Notes: a model not told the origin generated them from the sequence alone. A stretch of 64,000 nucleotides of DNA from JAQTNP01 sp964616145 (GCA_964616145.1 CAZTRD010000003.1:1-64000); one strand, 5' to 3'; positions 22,919-31,420 are shown, counted from the first letter of the stretch. Numbers and translations: made by a program.

Positions 22919-25846
22919 ATGGTAAAGAAAAATGAATCAATATATCTTGAAGGGTTAAATCCAGAACAGATAGAAGCTGCTACTTTTGGCAACGGACCTC
23001 TTCTAATTGTTGCCGGAGCTGGAACAGGGAAAACCACAGCCATTACTAAAAGAATTGCCTACCTGATAGAAAAGGGGCTGGCTAAATCAGAAGAAATCCT
23101 AGCTGTAACATTTACAGACAAGGCAGCACAGGAAATGGAAGAAAGGGTGGATAAAACTCTGCCTTTTGGATATCTGGATCTATGGATTTCCACATTTCAT
23201 TCTTTTGCCCAAAGAATTCTAGAACAGCATGGATTAGATATTGGTTTGCCTAATAATTTTAAGATACTAGATGATACAGCTGCTTGGCTGCTGATAAGGA
23301 AAAATCTTAATCTTTTTGATTTGGACTATTACAAACCAATGGGCAATCCCACTAAATTCATTTCAGCAATGCTTGATCATTTTTCCAGATGCAAGGATCA
23401 AGGAATATATCCTGATGAATATGTTTTGTATGCTGATAAGTTTAAGGGTGATGAAGATGAAAAAAACAGATTAAAAGAAATCTCTAGCGCATACAAAACA
23501 TATCAGAACCTATTACTTCAAAACAACTATCTTGATTTTGGAGATCTAATAATGTATTGCTTGAAACTCTTTAAAGACAGACCAAAGATATTAAAAGAAT
23601 ATCAGGATAAATTCAAATATATTCTTGTGGATGAATTCCAGGATACTAATTGGGCTCAATATGAATTGATTAAAATGATAGCCCATCCAAGAAATAACAT
23701 TACTGTCTGCGCAGATGATGACCAGGCAATATATCGCTGGAGGGGGGCATCTTTTAACAATGTTTTGCAATTCAGCAAGGATTTTGAAAAAGCAAAACAG
23801 ATAGTTTTAATTAAAAACTACCGCTCAGGACAAAACATATTGGATCTGTCATATGGATTCATTCAATTAAACAATCCCAATCGTTTGGAATTCCAGTTAA
23901 GCCAGGAAAAAGAAATCGCCAGTCAGGCAAAAAAGAAAGGATTAAAGATTAATGAATTCAAAGCAGTAAGTAAAAAACTTACTGCAGAGATTGAACCCTT
24001 GGCAATGATTGAAAATCTGCATTTTAAAACATTGGAAGAAGAGAATAGGGGAGTGGCTGATAAGATAGAGGACTTAATGAGAGAAAAGAAGGCTCAATCA
24101 TTGTCTGATTTTGCAATCCTTACAAGATCCAATGATGCGGCCCAGCCATTCATTAAAGAATTGGAAAGAAGGGGAATAGCTCATCAATTCTTGGCATCAA
24201 GAGGACTATATGCCCAGCCTATAATCATGGATGTGATAGCATATTTTAAATTATTGGATGATTATCATGAAAGCCCGGCTGTATTCAGGATATTAACTTC
24301 TCCGATATTAAACATTCCATATCAGGAGCTAGCTAAAATATCATATGTTGCCAGAATTAAAACCTGGTCATTGTATGAAGTATTGTTAAATATCAATTCC
24401 GTCTATGATATTTCTTTGGACTCCAAAGAAAAAATCAGAAAGTTTATCCAGCTGGTAGAAAGCCATACAAAGATTGCCAAAGAAAAAACCATAACTTCTC
24501 TTTTAATACATTTTCTTAATGAATCTTTGTATCTTAAATATCTGGTTAAGAATAACAAGCAAAGAGAAATCTCTTTGTTAAATCAATTCTTAAAAAAGAT
24601 TAAGCAATTTGAAGAAAGCGAAGCAGATCCAAGCTTAAAGAATTTCGTTAACCTATTAAATCTGGAAATTGAGGCAGGGGAATTGGGGAATCTGGAAACT
24701 AATCTGGAAGAAGGGCCTGATACCGTGAAGATAATGACAATACATGGAGCAAAAGGATTGGAATTTCCTTTTGTTTTTGTTGTAAATCTAGTAGACAGAA
24801 GATTTCCAACAGATCAAAGAAAAGATCCGATAGAACTTCCAGAAGAATTAATCAAAGACATTCTTCCTTCCGGAGATATTCATCTCCAGGAAGAAAGAAG
24901 ATTATTTTATGTTGCCATGACCAGAGCTAAAAAGGGACTGTTTTTCTGCTGGGCAGATGACTATGGCGGCCAAAGAAAGAAAAAACCATCTCTTTTCCTA
25001 TATGAATTAGGTTTGGTTAAGGAAGAAACTATTCCGTCTCAGCAAATATTGTTTGAACAGCCAAAAGAATTAGTAAAACCGGATAAAGAAGTAAGGTTGC
25101 CTTCATACTTTTCATATACCCAGATAGCCGCATTTGAAAGATGCCCGTTGCAGTATAAGTATGCGCATATTTTAAATATTCCAAGAGCCGGAAGTGCAGT
25201 TTTCAGCTTTGGAAAAACAATGCATGCAACTTTCCAGCATTTCATTGAAGAAGTGAATAAAGCTGGAATAGATAAAATGACTTTAAAGCGTTTGCTGGAA
25301 ATATATGAGGAACAATGGATTGATGAATGGTATGAATCCAAAGAACAAAAAGAAAGGAGATTTGAATCCGGAAAGAAATCCTTGGAAGAATTCTTCAAGG
25401 ATTTCAAGGAGAAAAAACCCAAGTCCTTTATCTATCAGGGACAGCCTGCTTTGGAATTATCTTTTGTATTAAAGATTAATAACTATCCTGTTAAAGGACA
25501 GATAGACAGGATTGATGATACAAAAGAGGGAATTGAGATAATTGATTACAAAACAGGCCAGTTAAAGGATAAATTGGATAAAGATGATAAGCAGCAATTA
25601 TTGATCTATCAACTAGCTAGTCAGGACGTGTTGAAGATAAATCCTGCCAGATTAACATATTACTATGTTGATCATGCAAAGAAGATGTCTTTTGTTCCCA
25701 CCAAACAAGAATTAGAAGAATTCAAAGAAAATATTTCTAAAAAGATAGAAGAAATACAACATAGCGATTTTGCTCCCAATCCCAGCGAATTTAATTGCAA
25801 ATTCTGCGATTTTAAAGATATTTGCGAATTTAAAAAATTAAATTAA
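22919..25846 (+). CDS. UvrD/AddA-type helicase with C-terminal Fe-S PD-(D/E)xK nuclease
   Basis: 975-aa superfamily 1A helicase-nuclease. Helicase motifs: GAGTGKT (about 36-42, motif I), AVTFTDKAAQEME (Ia), VDEFQDTNWAQYE (II), DDDQAIYRWRGA (III), NYRS (IV), TIHGAKGLEFPFVFV (V) and RRLFYVAMTRAK (VI). The last 260 residues are a RecB/AddB-like nuclease: YTQIAAFERCPLQYKY, GKTMHATFQHF, GQIDRIDD...IIDYKTGQ, and NCKFCDFKDICEF. The four cysteines are arranged as in AddB, holding a 4Fe-4S cluster. It probably processes double-strand breaks alone or with a partner outside the window; no second AddAB/RecBCD subunit is adjacent. It starts 28 nt after a cassette terminator. Confidence 0.92.
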   Translation: MVKKNESIYLEGLNPEQIEAATFGNGPLLIVAGAGTGKTTAITKRIAYLIEKGLAKSEEILAVTFTDKAAQEMEERVDKTLPFGYLDLWISTFHSFAQRILEQHGLDIGLPNNFKILDDTAAWLLIRKNLNLFDLDYYKPMGNPTKFISAMLDHFSRCKDQGIYPDEYVLYADKFKGDEDEKNRLKEISSAYKTYQNLLLQNNYLDFGDLIMYCLKLFKDRPKILKEYQDKFKYILVDEFQDTNWAQYELIKMIAHPRNNITVCADDDQAIYRWRGASFNNVLQFSKDFEKAKQIVLIKNYRSGQNILDLSYGFIQLNNPNRLEFQLSQEKEIASQAKKKGLKINEFKAVSKKLTAEIEPLAMIENLHFKTLEEENRGVADKIEDLMREKKAQSLSDFAILTRSNDAAQPFIKELERRGIAHQFLASRGLYAQPIIMDVIAYFKLLDDYHESPAVFRILTSPILNIPYQELAKISYVARIKTWSLYEVLLNINSVYDISLDSKEKIRKFIQLVESHTKIAKEKTITSLLIHFLNESLYLKYLVKNNKQREISLLNQFLKKIKQFEESEADPSLKNFVNLLNLEIEAGELGNLETNLEEGPDTVKIMTIHGAKGLEFPFVFVVNLVDRRFPTDQRKDPIELPEELIKDILPSGDIHLQEERRLFYVAMTRAKKGLFFCWADDYGGQRKKKPSLFLYELGLVKEETIPSQQILFEQPKELVKPDKEVRLPSYFSYTQIAAFERCPLQYKYAHILNIPRAGSAVFSFGKTMHATFQHFIEEVNKAGIDKMTLKRLLEIYEEQWIDEWYESKEQKERRFESGKKSLEEFFKDFKEKKPKSFIYQGQPALELSFVLKINNYPVKGQIDRIDDTKEGIEIIDYKTGQLKDKLDKDDKQQLLIYQLASQDVLKINPARLTYYYVDHAKKMSFVPTKQELEEFKENISKKIEEIQHSDFAPNPSEFNCKFCDFKDICEFKKLN

Positions 25847-25850
25847 ACAT

Positions 25851-26228
25851 ATGAACTATGATAAATTGTTCGGCTACTTGCTATTGCTATTAGGAATCGT
25901 AATCATTTTACTTTCTTTATTCTATTCCTTTAAAATATTTACAGGAAAAACATCAGCTCCTGATATTTTCAAAAAAGAGATTGCCATATCGCAGGATAAA
26001 ACAATAGATCAGAAGAATCTAACTCAGGAAAATATGCAGGACTACGTTTCCCAAACAGTGAAGAATAGCATAGAAACGGTTCTTCCTGAGAATTTCACAA
26101 CAAGAGTGATAAATCTGGCTTGCTGGGGCGTATTTGCCGGTATAGCGATAATGGCCGGAGGAAAGATAGGGAATTTAGGGATAAATTTAATCACTAAAAG
26201 CAGAAAATCAGAATTAAAAGAAGGTTGA
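25851..26228 (+). CDS. two-helix membrane protein (125 aa)
   Basis: Two hydrophobic segments (about 8-30 and 87-108) flank a polar stretch with QDKTIDQKNLTQENMQDYV that would face one side of the membrane. No family recognised. It starts 4 nt after the helicase-nuclease gene and is probably on its transcript. The stop overlaps the -35 box of the next cassette. Confidence 0.65.
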   Translation: MNYDKLFGYLLLLLGIVIILLSLFYSFKIFTGKTSAPDIFKKEIAISQDKTIDQKNLTQENMQDYVSQTVKNSIETVLPENFTTRVINLACWGVFAGIAIMAGGKIGNLGINLITKSRKSELKEG

Positions 26229-26252
26229 TTTTTAATGAAAATCTTGTAGAAT
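26225..26252 (+). promoter_or_regulatory. sigma70 promoter of a GC-rich cassette
   Basis: TTGATT (26225-26230), 16-nt spacer, TAGAAT (26247-26252). The leader then carries AAGGAGG at 26271-26277. Confidence 0.65.
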
Positions 26253-26286
26253 AGTAATCAGCTCTTCAAGAAGGAGGTGAGGTGCC

Positions 26287-26805
26287 ATTACCGCAGTAAT
26301 TGCGATCCTGAAGGGCATGTGGGCAGTTTTACTCGGTGGCGCGCTAGGAGTTGGCGCATGGAGATTCAACGGTGTGCCGTTCGAACAGGCTTGGATGACG
26401 CTGGTAATTTACAGCGTCGTTGTCATCCTGCTGGTTTTCTTTTTCGTTAACATGGCCGAGAAGCTGTGGGAACGAATCAGAGAGACTGATCTGGGGCAGT
26501 CAATCGAACGGACAAGGATGGCATCCCAGATACAATCTGTCATAGGGCTGTTGAGAAACCACAACAACGGCACTAGCCAGATGAAGCACAACGTCAAGAA
26601 AAAGTTGCTCAAGACAGCTCCCTGGCTAGTAGTACTCTTGTACTACTTGCCGATCCCAGTAGTCGGAGATGCTGTAGTTATTCTAGCCAAAGCATTAGTA
26701 GACACGAAAGTGTTGAAAATGCGATGGGTACTCCCGGTACTCTTCGGGGGAGTTATCTTCAAGAGTTGGATCACCTGCGTGATCTGGTACCAAAAACCTC
26801 TATGA
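26287..26805 (+). CDS. orphan membrane protein of a GC-rich cassette, probable ATT start
   Basis: Unknown membrane protein with hydrophobic segments near the N-terminus (VIAILKGMWAVLLGGALGVG), at WMTLVIYSVVVILLVFFFV and in the C-terminal third (PWLVVLLYYLPIPVVGDAVVI). The start is not obvious: the first ATG is at 26317, 39 nt behind the strong AAGGAGG at 26271-26277. The frame is open back to a TGA at 26278, and an in-frame ATT at 26287 lies 9 nt behind the ribosome-binding site and adds ten residues continuing the first helix. I place the start there (172 aa). Composition is clearly GC-richer than its surroundings. Confidence 0.55.
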   Translation: MTAVIAILKGMWAVLLGGALGVGAWRFNGVPFEQAWMTLVIYSVVVILLVFFFVNMAEKLWERIRETDLGQSIERTRMASQIQSVIGLLRNHNNGTSQMKHNVKKKLLKTAPWLVVLLYYLPIPVVGDAVVILAKALVDTKVLKMRWVLPVLFGGVIFKSWITCVIWYQKPL

Positions 26806-26845
26806 GAAACGGCAAGGCCAAAAGTCATGCCGTTCTCTATTTTTA
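26804..26845 (+). terminator. intrinsic terminator of the 26287 gene
   Basis: GAGAAACGGCA (26804-26814) pairs with TGCCGTTCTC (26828-26837) with one unpaired A, followed by TATTTTTAT. It begins inside the stop codon. Confidence 0.8.
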
Positions 26846-26851
26846 TCAACA

Positions 26852-26881
26852 TTGACAATAACTCATCTTTAATGATATAAT
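26852..26881 (+). promoter_or_regulatory. sigma70 promoter of the last GC-rich cassette
   Basis: TTGACA (26852-26857), 18-nt spacer, TATAAT (26876-26881). Directly downstream, CAGCACATCG (26887-26896) pairs with CGATcGTGCTG (26901-26911), a leader hairpin with one bulged C, ending next to the ribosome-binding site AAAGGAAGG (26912-26920). Confidence 0.85.
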
Positions 26882-26924
26882 ATAGGCAGCACATCGTAAG
26901 CGATCGTGCTGAAAGGAAGGTTAT

Positions 26925-27149
26925 ATGAACGAGGTTCAGTTAGAAGATGTTAGATGCGACATTCGTGTCATCACGGATGTAGGCATCTGCGTCTTCGAAA
27001 GAACCTCCTCTGGGTCGTTGGGTCGCCTAAAGATGAAAGACGATCCGTCAACCGATGAGGGGGAAGTAAGGAAACTGGGCCTCCTAGCGCTTGCCGAACA
27101 GAGGGAATGTACTTTTGTCGGCTACGCGCTCAAGGAGGGCGATCGCTAG
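26925..27149 (+). CDS. orphan 74-aa protein of a GC-rich cassette
   Basis: Small acidic, soluble protein with strand-like segments (DVRCDIRVITDVGICVFER, CTFVGYALKEGDR); no family recognised. The start is certain in signal terms: AAAGGAAGG four nt before the ATG. Consensus promoter, leader hairpin and terminator frame it as a complete single-gene unit of about 350 nt with foreign-looking composition. Confidence 0.62.
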   Translation: MNEVQLEDVRCDIRVITDVGICVFERTSSGSLGRLKMKDDPSTDEGEVRKLGLLALAEQRECTFVGYALKEGDR

Positions 27150-27150
27150 C

Positions 27151-27197
27151 CGCCACGAGTCAAACAGACACACGACTCGTGGCGAGCTTTCTTTTTT
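27151..27197 (+). terminator. intrinsic terminator of the 26925 gene
   Basis: CGCCACGAGT (27151-27160) pairs perfectly with ACTCGTGGCG (27175-27184) around a 14-base loop; a T-rich run with one C follows at 27188-27197. Confidence 0.88.
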
Positions 27198-27241
27198 AAT
27201 CTCATTCATGTTAAGATAGAAGAATTAATTATTCATACAAC

Positions 27242-27535
27242 ATGGATTATCTATACACTATCATCGGAGGGTTAGGCGGTGGAACGGTAAGGGGATTAAT
27301 CGGATATGTAAAACATCAATTTGCATACAAGCAAGTTGATTTTAAGTTACCATACTTTTTTGTAATGATTTTTCTTTCCGGAGTAATCGGAACGCTATGC
27401 GCTGCCGCCATAGACAAATCAGACATTGCCGGTATAATTAGTAGCCCGGCCATATCATTCATTGTCGGATATGCCGGAGGCGATTTTTTAGATAACATAT
27501 ACAAGATATTAATCAGAAAAAAAGATGCAGTATAA
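27242..27535 (+). CDS. small membrane protein, holin-like in shape
   Basis: 97 aa with a glycine-rich first helix (YTIIGGLGGGTVRGLIGYV), a second (FFVMIFLSGVIGTLCAAAI) and a third (ISSPAISFIVGYAGGDFL) and a basic tail. Layout resembles phage holin-like or DUF-type small membrane proteins, but no signature is decisive. It overlaps the downstream nuclease gene by 11 nt. Confidence 0.6.
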   Translation: MDYLYTIIGGLGGGTVRGLIGYVKHQFAYKQVDFKLPYFFVMIFLSGVIGTLCAAAIDKSDIAGIISSPAISFIVGYAGGDFLDNIYKILIRKKDAV

Positions 27536-28307
27536 TAATATTGATTGGTTTAAAAGCAAGCATGGACATGAAGTTGGAGGTTTCTGGGTTCCGAGAGTTA
27601 CGGCAATTACAGAAATAATCAACAAACCGGCATTGCTTAAATACTATGCCCAGCAGGAGAGCTTTGAAGCAGCCCAGGTGTTGCTTAAAAATTCCGCTAA
27701 TTGGGGAACAAAAACTCATGCAGCAATAGAGCAATTGTTAAAAGGAGAAGAAATTGAACCTAATACACAAATAGCTCCGTCTATACAGGCATTCAATGAT
27801 TGGTTTTCCCAATACAATGTATCGATAACATCTCCGGAAGAAGATATTGAAAGAATGATTTTTGATCCCGATAACTATTACGCCGGAAGAATGGACGCGT
27901 TAATAGAGATTAACGGAGAATTAGGAATTTTGGATATCAAAACCGGAACAGGAATCTGGGAAGAATACTATCTGCAGACAGCTGCCTACTTAAATGCATA
28001 TAATAAGACGGCTCCGTCTCAAAGAATTGCAGACAAAAGATGGATACTGAGGGTGGAACAATATCAGGAGTGCGTTTTTTGCGGAGCTAAAAAAAGGGGG
28101 AAGAGCGGAACCGATGTGATTAAGGGAGGAAATACGTATTGCACTCATCAATTCGGTCCAGAAAAAGGTATTTTTGAATTCAAGGATTTGCCGGATAATG
28201 AGCATGATATCGAAGCATTCCTTAATGCTCAGAAATTATGGGAATGGTATAATCAAGACAATCTTAAAAAGATCAAAAATTATCCAAAGAAATTAAAAAA
28301 TGACTGA
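27525..28307 (+). CDS. RecB-like PD-(D/E)xK nuclease
   Basis: 260-aa stand-alone nuclease of the RecB/Cas4-like group: NWGTKTHAAIEQLL (the G-x3-H helix), YYAGRMDALIEINGELGILDIKTGTG (the D...D-x-K core) and YYLQTAAYLNAY (Q-x3-Y). A C-x2-C pair (ECVFCGAKK) with a later YCTHQ suggests a small metal site. Probably a DNA repair or recombination exonuclease. It overlaps the membrane-protein gene upstream by 11 nt and the HD gene downstream by 8 nt. Confidence 0.82.
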   Translation: MQYNNIDWFKSKHGHEVGGFWVPRVTAITEIINKPALLKYYAQQESFEAAQVLLKNSANWGTKTHAAIEQLLKGEEIEPNTQIAPSIQAFNDWFSQYNVSITSPEEDIERMIFDPDNYYAGRMDALIEINGELGILDIKTGTGIWEEYYLQTAAYLNAYNKTAPSQRIADKRWILRVEQYQECVFCGAKKRGKSGTDVIKGGNTYCTHQFGPEKGIFEFKDLPDNEHDIEAFLNAQKLWEWYNQDNLKKIKNYPKKLKND

Positions 28308-28854
28308 GCAGGAAGCTAAAAAACTATTATCAGAAAAGGTAAAAAACAAAAATCTTGTTAAGCATTGTTTGGCTGTCGGAGTAATCATGGAGGGATTGGC
28401 AGAGAAATTAAACCAAGATGCAGCAAATTGGAAAATAGCGGGGATTCTTCATGACATTGACTATGAAACAACCAAAGATGATCCTCAAAAGCATTCTTTG
28501 GAAGGAGCGGCAATCCTGGAAGCTATGGGGCTTTCAAAAGAAATCACCGAGGCGGTAAAAACCCATAATGAAATGCATGGGATAGCTCCTGATTCGTTGA
28601 TGGCTAAGGCCCTGTATGCCTGCGATCCTTTGAGCGGATTGATCGTGGCAGCCACTTTGGTTTTGCCAACAAAAAAAATCTCTGATTTGACTGCAGATAA
28701 TATTGTAAACAGATTCTATGAAAAATCTTTTGCCAGGGGGGCAAATAGAGATATCATTGCCAAATGCCAGGACTATTTAAATCTTTCTCTGAAAGATTTT
28801 TCAAGCATTGGCTTGGAAGCAATGCAAAAAAATTCTCAAGAGCTTGAACTATGA
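28300..28854 (+). CDS. HD-domain phosphohydrolase
   Basis: 184 aa. The HD domain is visible as H (KHCLAVGVIMEGLAEKL), HD (AGILHDIDYE) and later H/D (KHSLEGAAILEAMG; ACDPLSG), close to the HDIG group. Such enzymes hydrolyse phosphate esters of nucleotides. The substrate is unknown. It overlaps the neighbours by 8 and 4 nt, so it is co-transcribed with the RecB-like nuclease and endonuclease Q. Confidence 0.85.
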   Translation: MTEQEAKKLLSEKVKNKNLVKHCLAVGVIMEGLAEKLNQDAANWKIAGILHDIDYETTKDDPQKHSLEGAAILEAMGLSKEITEAVKTHNEMHGIAPDSLMAKALYACDPLSGLIVAATLVLPTKKISDLTADNIVNRFYEKSFARGANRDIIAKCQDYLNLSLKDFSSIGLEAMQKNSQELEL

Positions 28855-30104
28855 AATTCGCTGCTGATTTTCATATCCATTCTAAATATTCAAGAGCCAC
28901 ATCTTCAAGATCAAATCTTGAAGGTTTCGGGCAAAAAGCTATAGAGAAGGGGATTATGGTGATCGGAACAGGAGACTTTACCCATCCTTTGTGGCTTAAA
29001 GAAATGAAGGAGAAATTGGAACCGGCAGAACCGGGACTTTTTACTTTAAAGGACTCTTTAATCCAAACAAGATTCATTCTGACTTCTGAAATCAGCTGCA
29101 TCTATACCAAGAACAATGGTGTGAGAAAAATCCACATTGTTGTTTTGGCTCCAAGTTTTGAAAGCGTGGAAAAAATTAATACTCAATTGGGATGGATCGG
29201 AAATTTAAAATCAGACGGCAGGCCCATTCTTGGCCTGGACGTAAAAGAATTGGCAAAGATCGTATTGAATGCCGATTCTGATAATGTTGTCATGCCTGCT
29301 CATGCCTGGACCCCTTGGTTTGGAATATTCGGATCCAAGTCCGGTTTTGATTCTTTGGAAGAGTGTTTTGAAGACTTAACTCCGCAAATATTCTGCATTG
29401 AAACAGGATTGTCTTCTGATCCTTTGATGAATTGGCAGATATCAAAACTGGACAGAATCACTTTGATTAGCAATTCTGATGCCCATTCTCCTGAAAAATT
29501 AGGAAGAGAAGTAAATGTCTTTGATACGGATTTATCGTATAAGGGGATTATCGATGCTATAAAAACAAAGGATAAATCAAAATTTCTTTACACCATTGAG
29601 TTCTATCCCGAAGAAGGAAGATATCACTATGACGGGCACAGATTATGTAATATTTCTTTGACTCCAGAAGAATCAAAAAAATATAATAATATTTGCCCTG
29701 TTTGCGGAAAACCAATGACTCTTGGCGTTTTAAACAGAGTAAATCAATTGGCTGACAGAAAATATGGTTTTAAACCCGAAAATGCTATACCATACAAAAG
29801 TTTAATTCCTTTAGAAGAAGTGATAGCTGATGCTTTGGGACAGAATGTTGGGACAAAACTGGTTGTAAACGATTACAATCAATTGATTTCAACATTCAAA
29901 ACAGAATTTAATATCTTAGAGAATGTAACGGAGAAAGATTTGATGGATAGTACTAAAGAAGCGATAGCCAAAGGAATAATCAAAGCAAGGTCCGGACAGG
30001 TTCAGATAGAGCCGGGCTATGATGGGGTTTTTGGAAAGGTAAAGATATTTTCTAATCAGGAGATTAAGAGAAATATTCCCAGCCAGGAAACTCTTTTTTC
30101 CTGA
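28851..30104 (+). CDS. endonuclease Q-like PHP-domain nuclease
   Basis: 417-aa protein of the EndoQ type, which nicks DNA 5' of deaminated bases (hypoxanthine, uracil) and abasic sites. The PHP metal sites are visible: DFHIHSKYSRATS, GTGDFTHP, HIVVLAP, PAHAWTPWFG and SNSDAHSPEKLGRE. A zinc ribbon CPVCGKPMTLGVLNRV near 282 and a C-terminal helical part follow. The protein ends in QETLF (412-416), which fits the Q-x2-L-F sliding-clamp-binding motif. EndoQ is best known from Thermococcales and some Bacillus. Confidence 0.88.
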   Translation: MKFAADFHIHSKYSRATSSRSNLEGFGQKAIEKGIMVIGTGDFTHPLWLKEMKEKLEPAEPGLFTLKDSLIQTRFILTSEISCIYTKNNGVRKIHIVVLAPSFESVEKINTQLGWIGNLKSDGRPILGLDVKELAKIVLNADSDNVVMPAHAWTPWFGIFGSKSGFDSLEECFEDLTPQIFCIETGLSSDPLMNWQISKLDRITLISNSDAHSPEKLGREVNVFDTDLSYKGIIDAIKTKDKSKFLYTIEFYPEEGRYHYDGHRLCNISLTPEESKKYNNICPVCGKPMTLGVLNRVNQLADRKYGFKPENAIPYKSLIPLEEVIADALGQNVGTKLVVNDYNQLISTFKTEFNILENVTEKDLMDSTKEAIAKGIIKARSGQVQIEPGYDGVFGKVKIFSNQEIKRNIPSQETLFS

Positions 30105-30133
30105 TTGACTTAAATGAGTTTTAAACATATATT
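30105..30133 (+). promoter_or_regulatory. sigma70 promoter of ftsZ
   Basis: TTGACT (30105-30110), 17-nt spacer, TATATT (30128-30133). The ATG is 12 nt further, so the leader would be only about 5 nt. Confidence 0.75.
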
Positions 30134-30145
30134 AAAGTAATCAAT

Positions 30146-31417
30146 ATGGCTAAAAAGCGATTAAAACCTAAAAGAAAAACTGTTAAGAAAACTCTTAAGG
30201 TTAAAGCAAAACCAGTTGCTCCAGTAATTGAGCAATTAAAAAATCCCAAGGTCAAAGTTATCGGCATAGGGGGAGGGGGTTGTTCTATTGTCAGTGAAAT
30301 TGCCAAGATTTTTGCAACAAAGAGATTGCCATCTCATGGCGCTCCTGAATTCATTGTAGCCAATGTTGATTACAAGGCCTTAAAAGTTGTCCCTCATCAA
30401 ACCAAAAAATTCTACTTTGGCCAGGATATTACTTACGGATTAGGATGCGGAATGAATCCTGACTTAGGAGAACAAGCCGCCAATCAGGTTAAAGAAAAAA
30501 TCAAGAAAGAATTAAGCAAGGCAGACCTTTGCATATTCATTTCTTCTCTTGGGGGAGGAACAGGATCCGGAGCCACTCCGGTTTTTGTGGAAGCAGCTGC
30601 TTCTTTAAATCTGATCAATATTGGAATATTGACCCTTCCTTTTAAATTTGAGGGGGGAAGAAGAATGGGAATAGCTAAAGATGCCGTCAAGAAGATTAAA
30701 ACTGGATTGAATGCTTTTTCTGTAATTCCTAATCAAAAGATTTTTGAGATAATTGATGCCAAAACATCTTTAAAGGACGCCTTATCCTCAATGAACAGAA
30801 TTTTAGCTCAGAATCTGGAGGGGCTGATTGATTTGGTATATTCAACCGGAACAATTAATCTTGATTTTGCTGATTTAAGAAGCGTTTTAAAAGAGAAAGA
30901 CAGATCTGCTTTTCTTGGAAGCGCAACAGCTAGCGGGAATAACAGGGCAAAAAGAGCGGTTGACCAATTAACCAAGAATCGTTTGCTGGACTACAAATTT
31001 GAAACAGCTCAGAAATTTCTCTTTAATATCGCTGGCTCAAAGACTATGAAAATGAGGGAGGTTGAAGAGGTCTGCAAAAACATTTTCCAATTCAATCCCA
31101 AAGCCCAGATAATATTTGGGATAACTCAAAAGCCGGAAATGAAAAACAAGATCAGGGTAACCTTGTTGGCCGTGGAAGGAGAAACGCCAAAAGAAGAAAA
31201 ACCTCAGGAAGTAAAAGAGGTTAAGAAAACAAAAGGAAAGAAGGGAAAAGGCAAGAAAGATGAAGCGAAGAAAGCAATTCCGAAAACAACATCAAAGATT
31301 AGGATAAGGAGAAATGCTTTGGATCTGCATCAAATGGCAAAAGACAGCGAAGATGAGCTTTTGGAAGAAGAAAAGAAATGGGATATTCCGGCATTTTTAA
31401 GAAAATCAAAAGCATAA
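30146..31417 (+). CDS. ftsZ: cell division protein FtsZ
   Basis: Tubulin-like GTPase that forms the division ring. IGIGGGG (about 41) and the tubulin signature GGGTGSG (about 135-141) are present, as is the T7-loop region NLDFADLRSVL. The C-terminal peptide WDIPAFLRKS matches the FtsA/ZipA-binding tail. Unusual: a Lys/Arg-rich N-terminal extension of about 30 residues (KKRLKPKRKTVKKTLKVK) and a Lys-rich linker (KKTKGKKGKGKKDEAKK). It is separated from the wall genes at 48-62 kb and heads a run with the GalU-like gene 3 nt downstream. Confidence 0.95.
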   Translation: MAKKRLKPKRKTVKKTLKVKAKPVAPVIEQLKNPKVKVIGIGGGGCSIVSEIAKIFATKRLPSHGAPEFIVANVDYKALKVVPHQTKKFYFGQDITYGLGCGMNPDLGEQAANQVKEKIKKELSKADLCIFISSLGGGTGSGATPVFVEAAASLNLINIGILTLPFKFEGGRRMGIAKDAVKKIKTGLNAFSVIPNQKIFEIIDAKTSLKDALSSMNRILAQNLEGLIDLVYSTGTINLDFADLRSVLKEKDRSAFLGSATASGNNRAKRAVDQLTKNRLLDYKFETAQKFLFNIAGSKTMKMREVEEVCKNIFQFNPKAQIIFGITQKPEMKNKIRVTLLAVEGETPKEEKPQEVKEVKKTKGKKGKGKKDEAKKAIPKTTSKIRIRRNALDLHQMAKDSEDELLEEEKKWDIPAFLRKSKA

Positions 31418-31420
31418 AAA

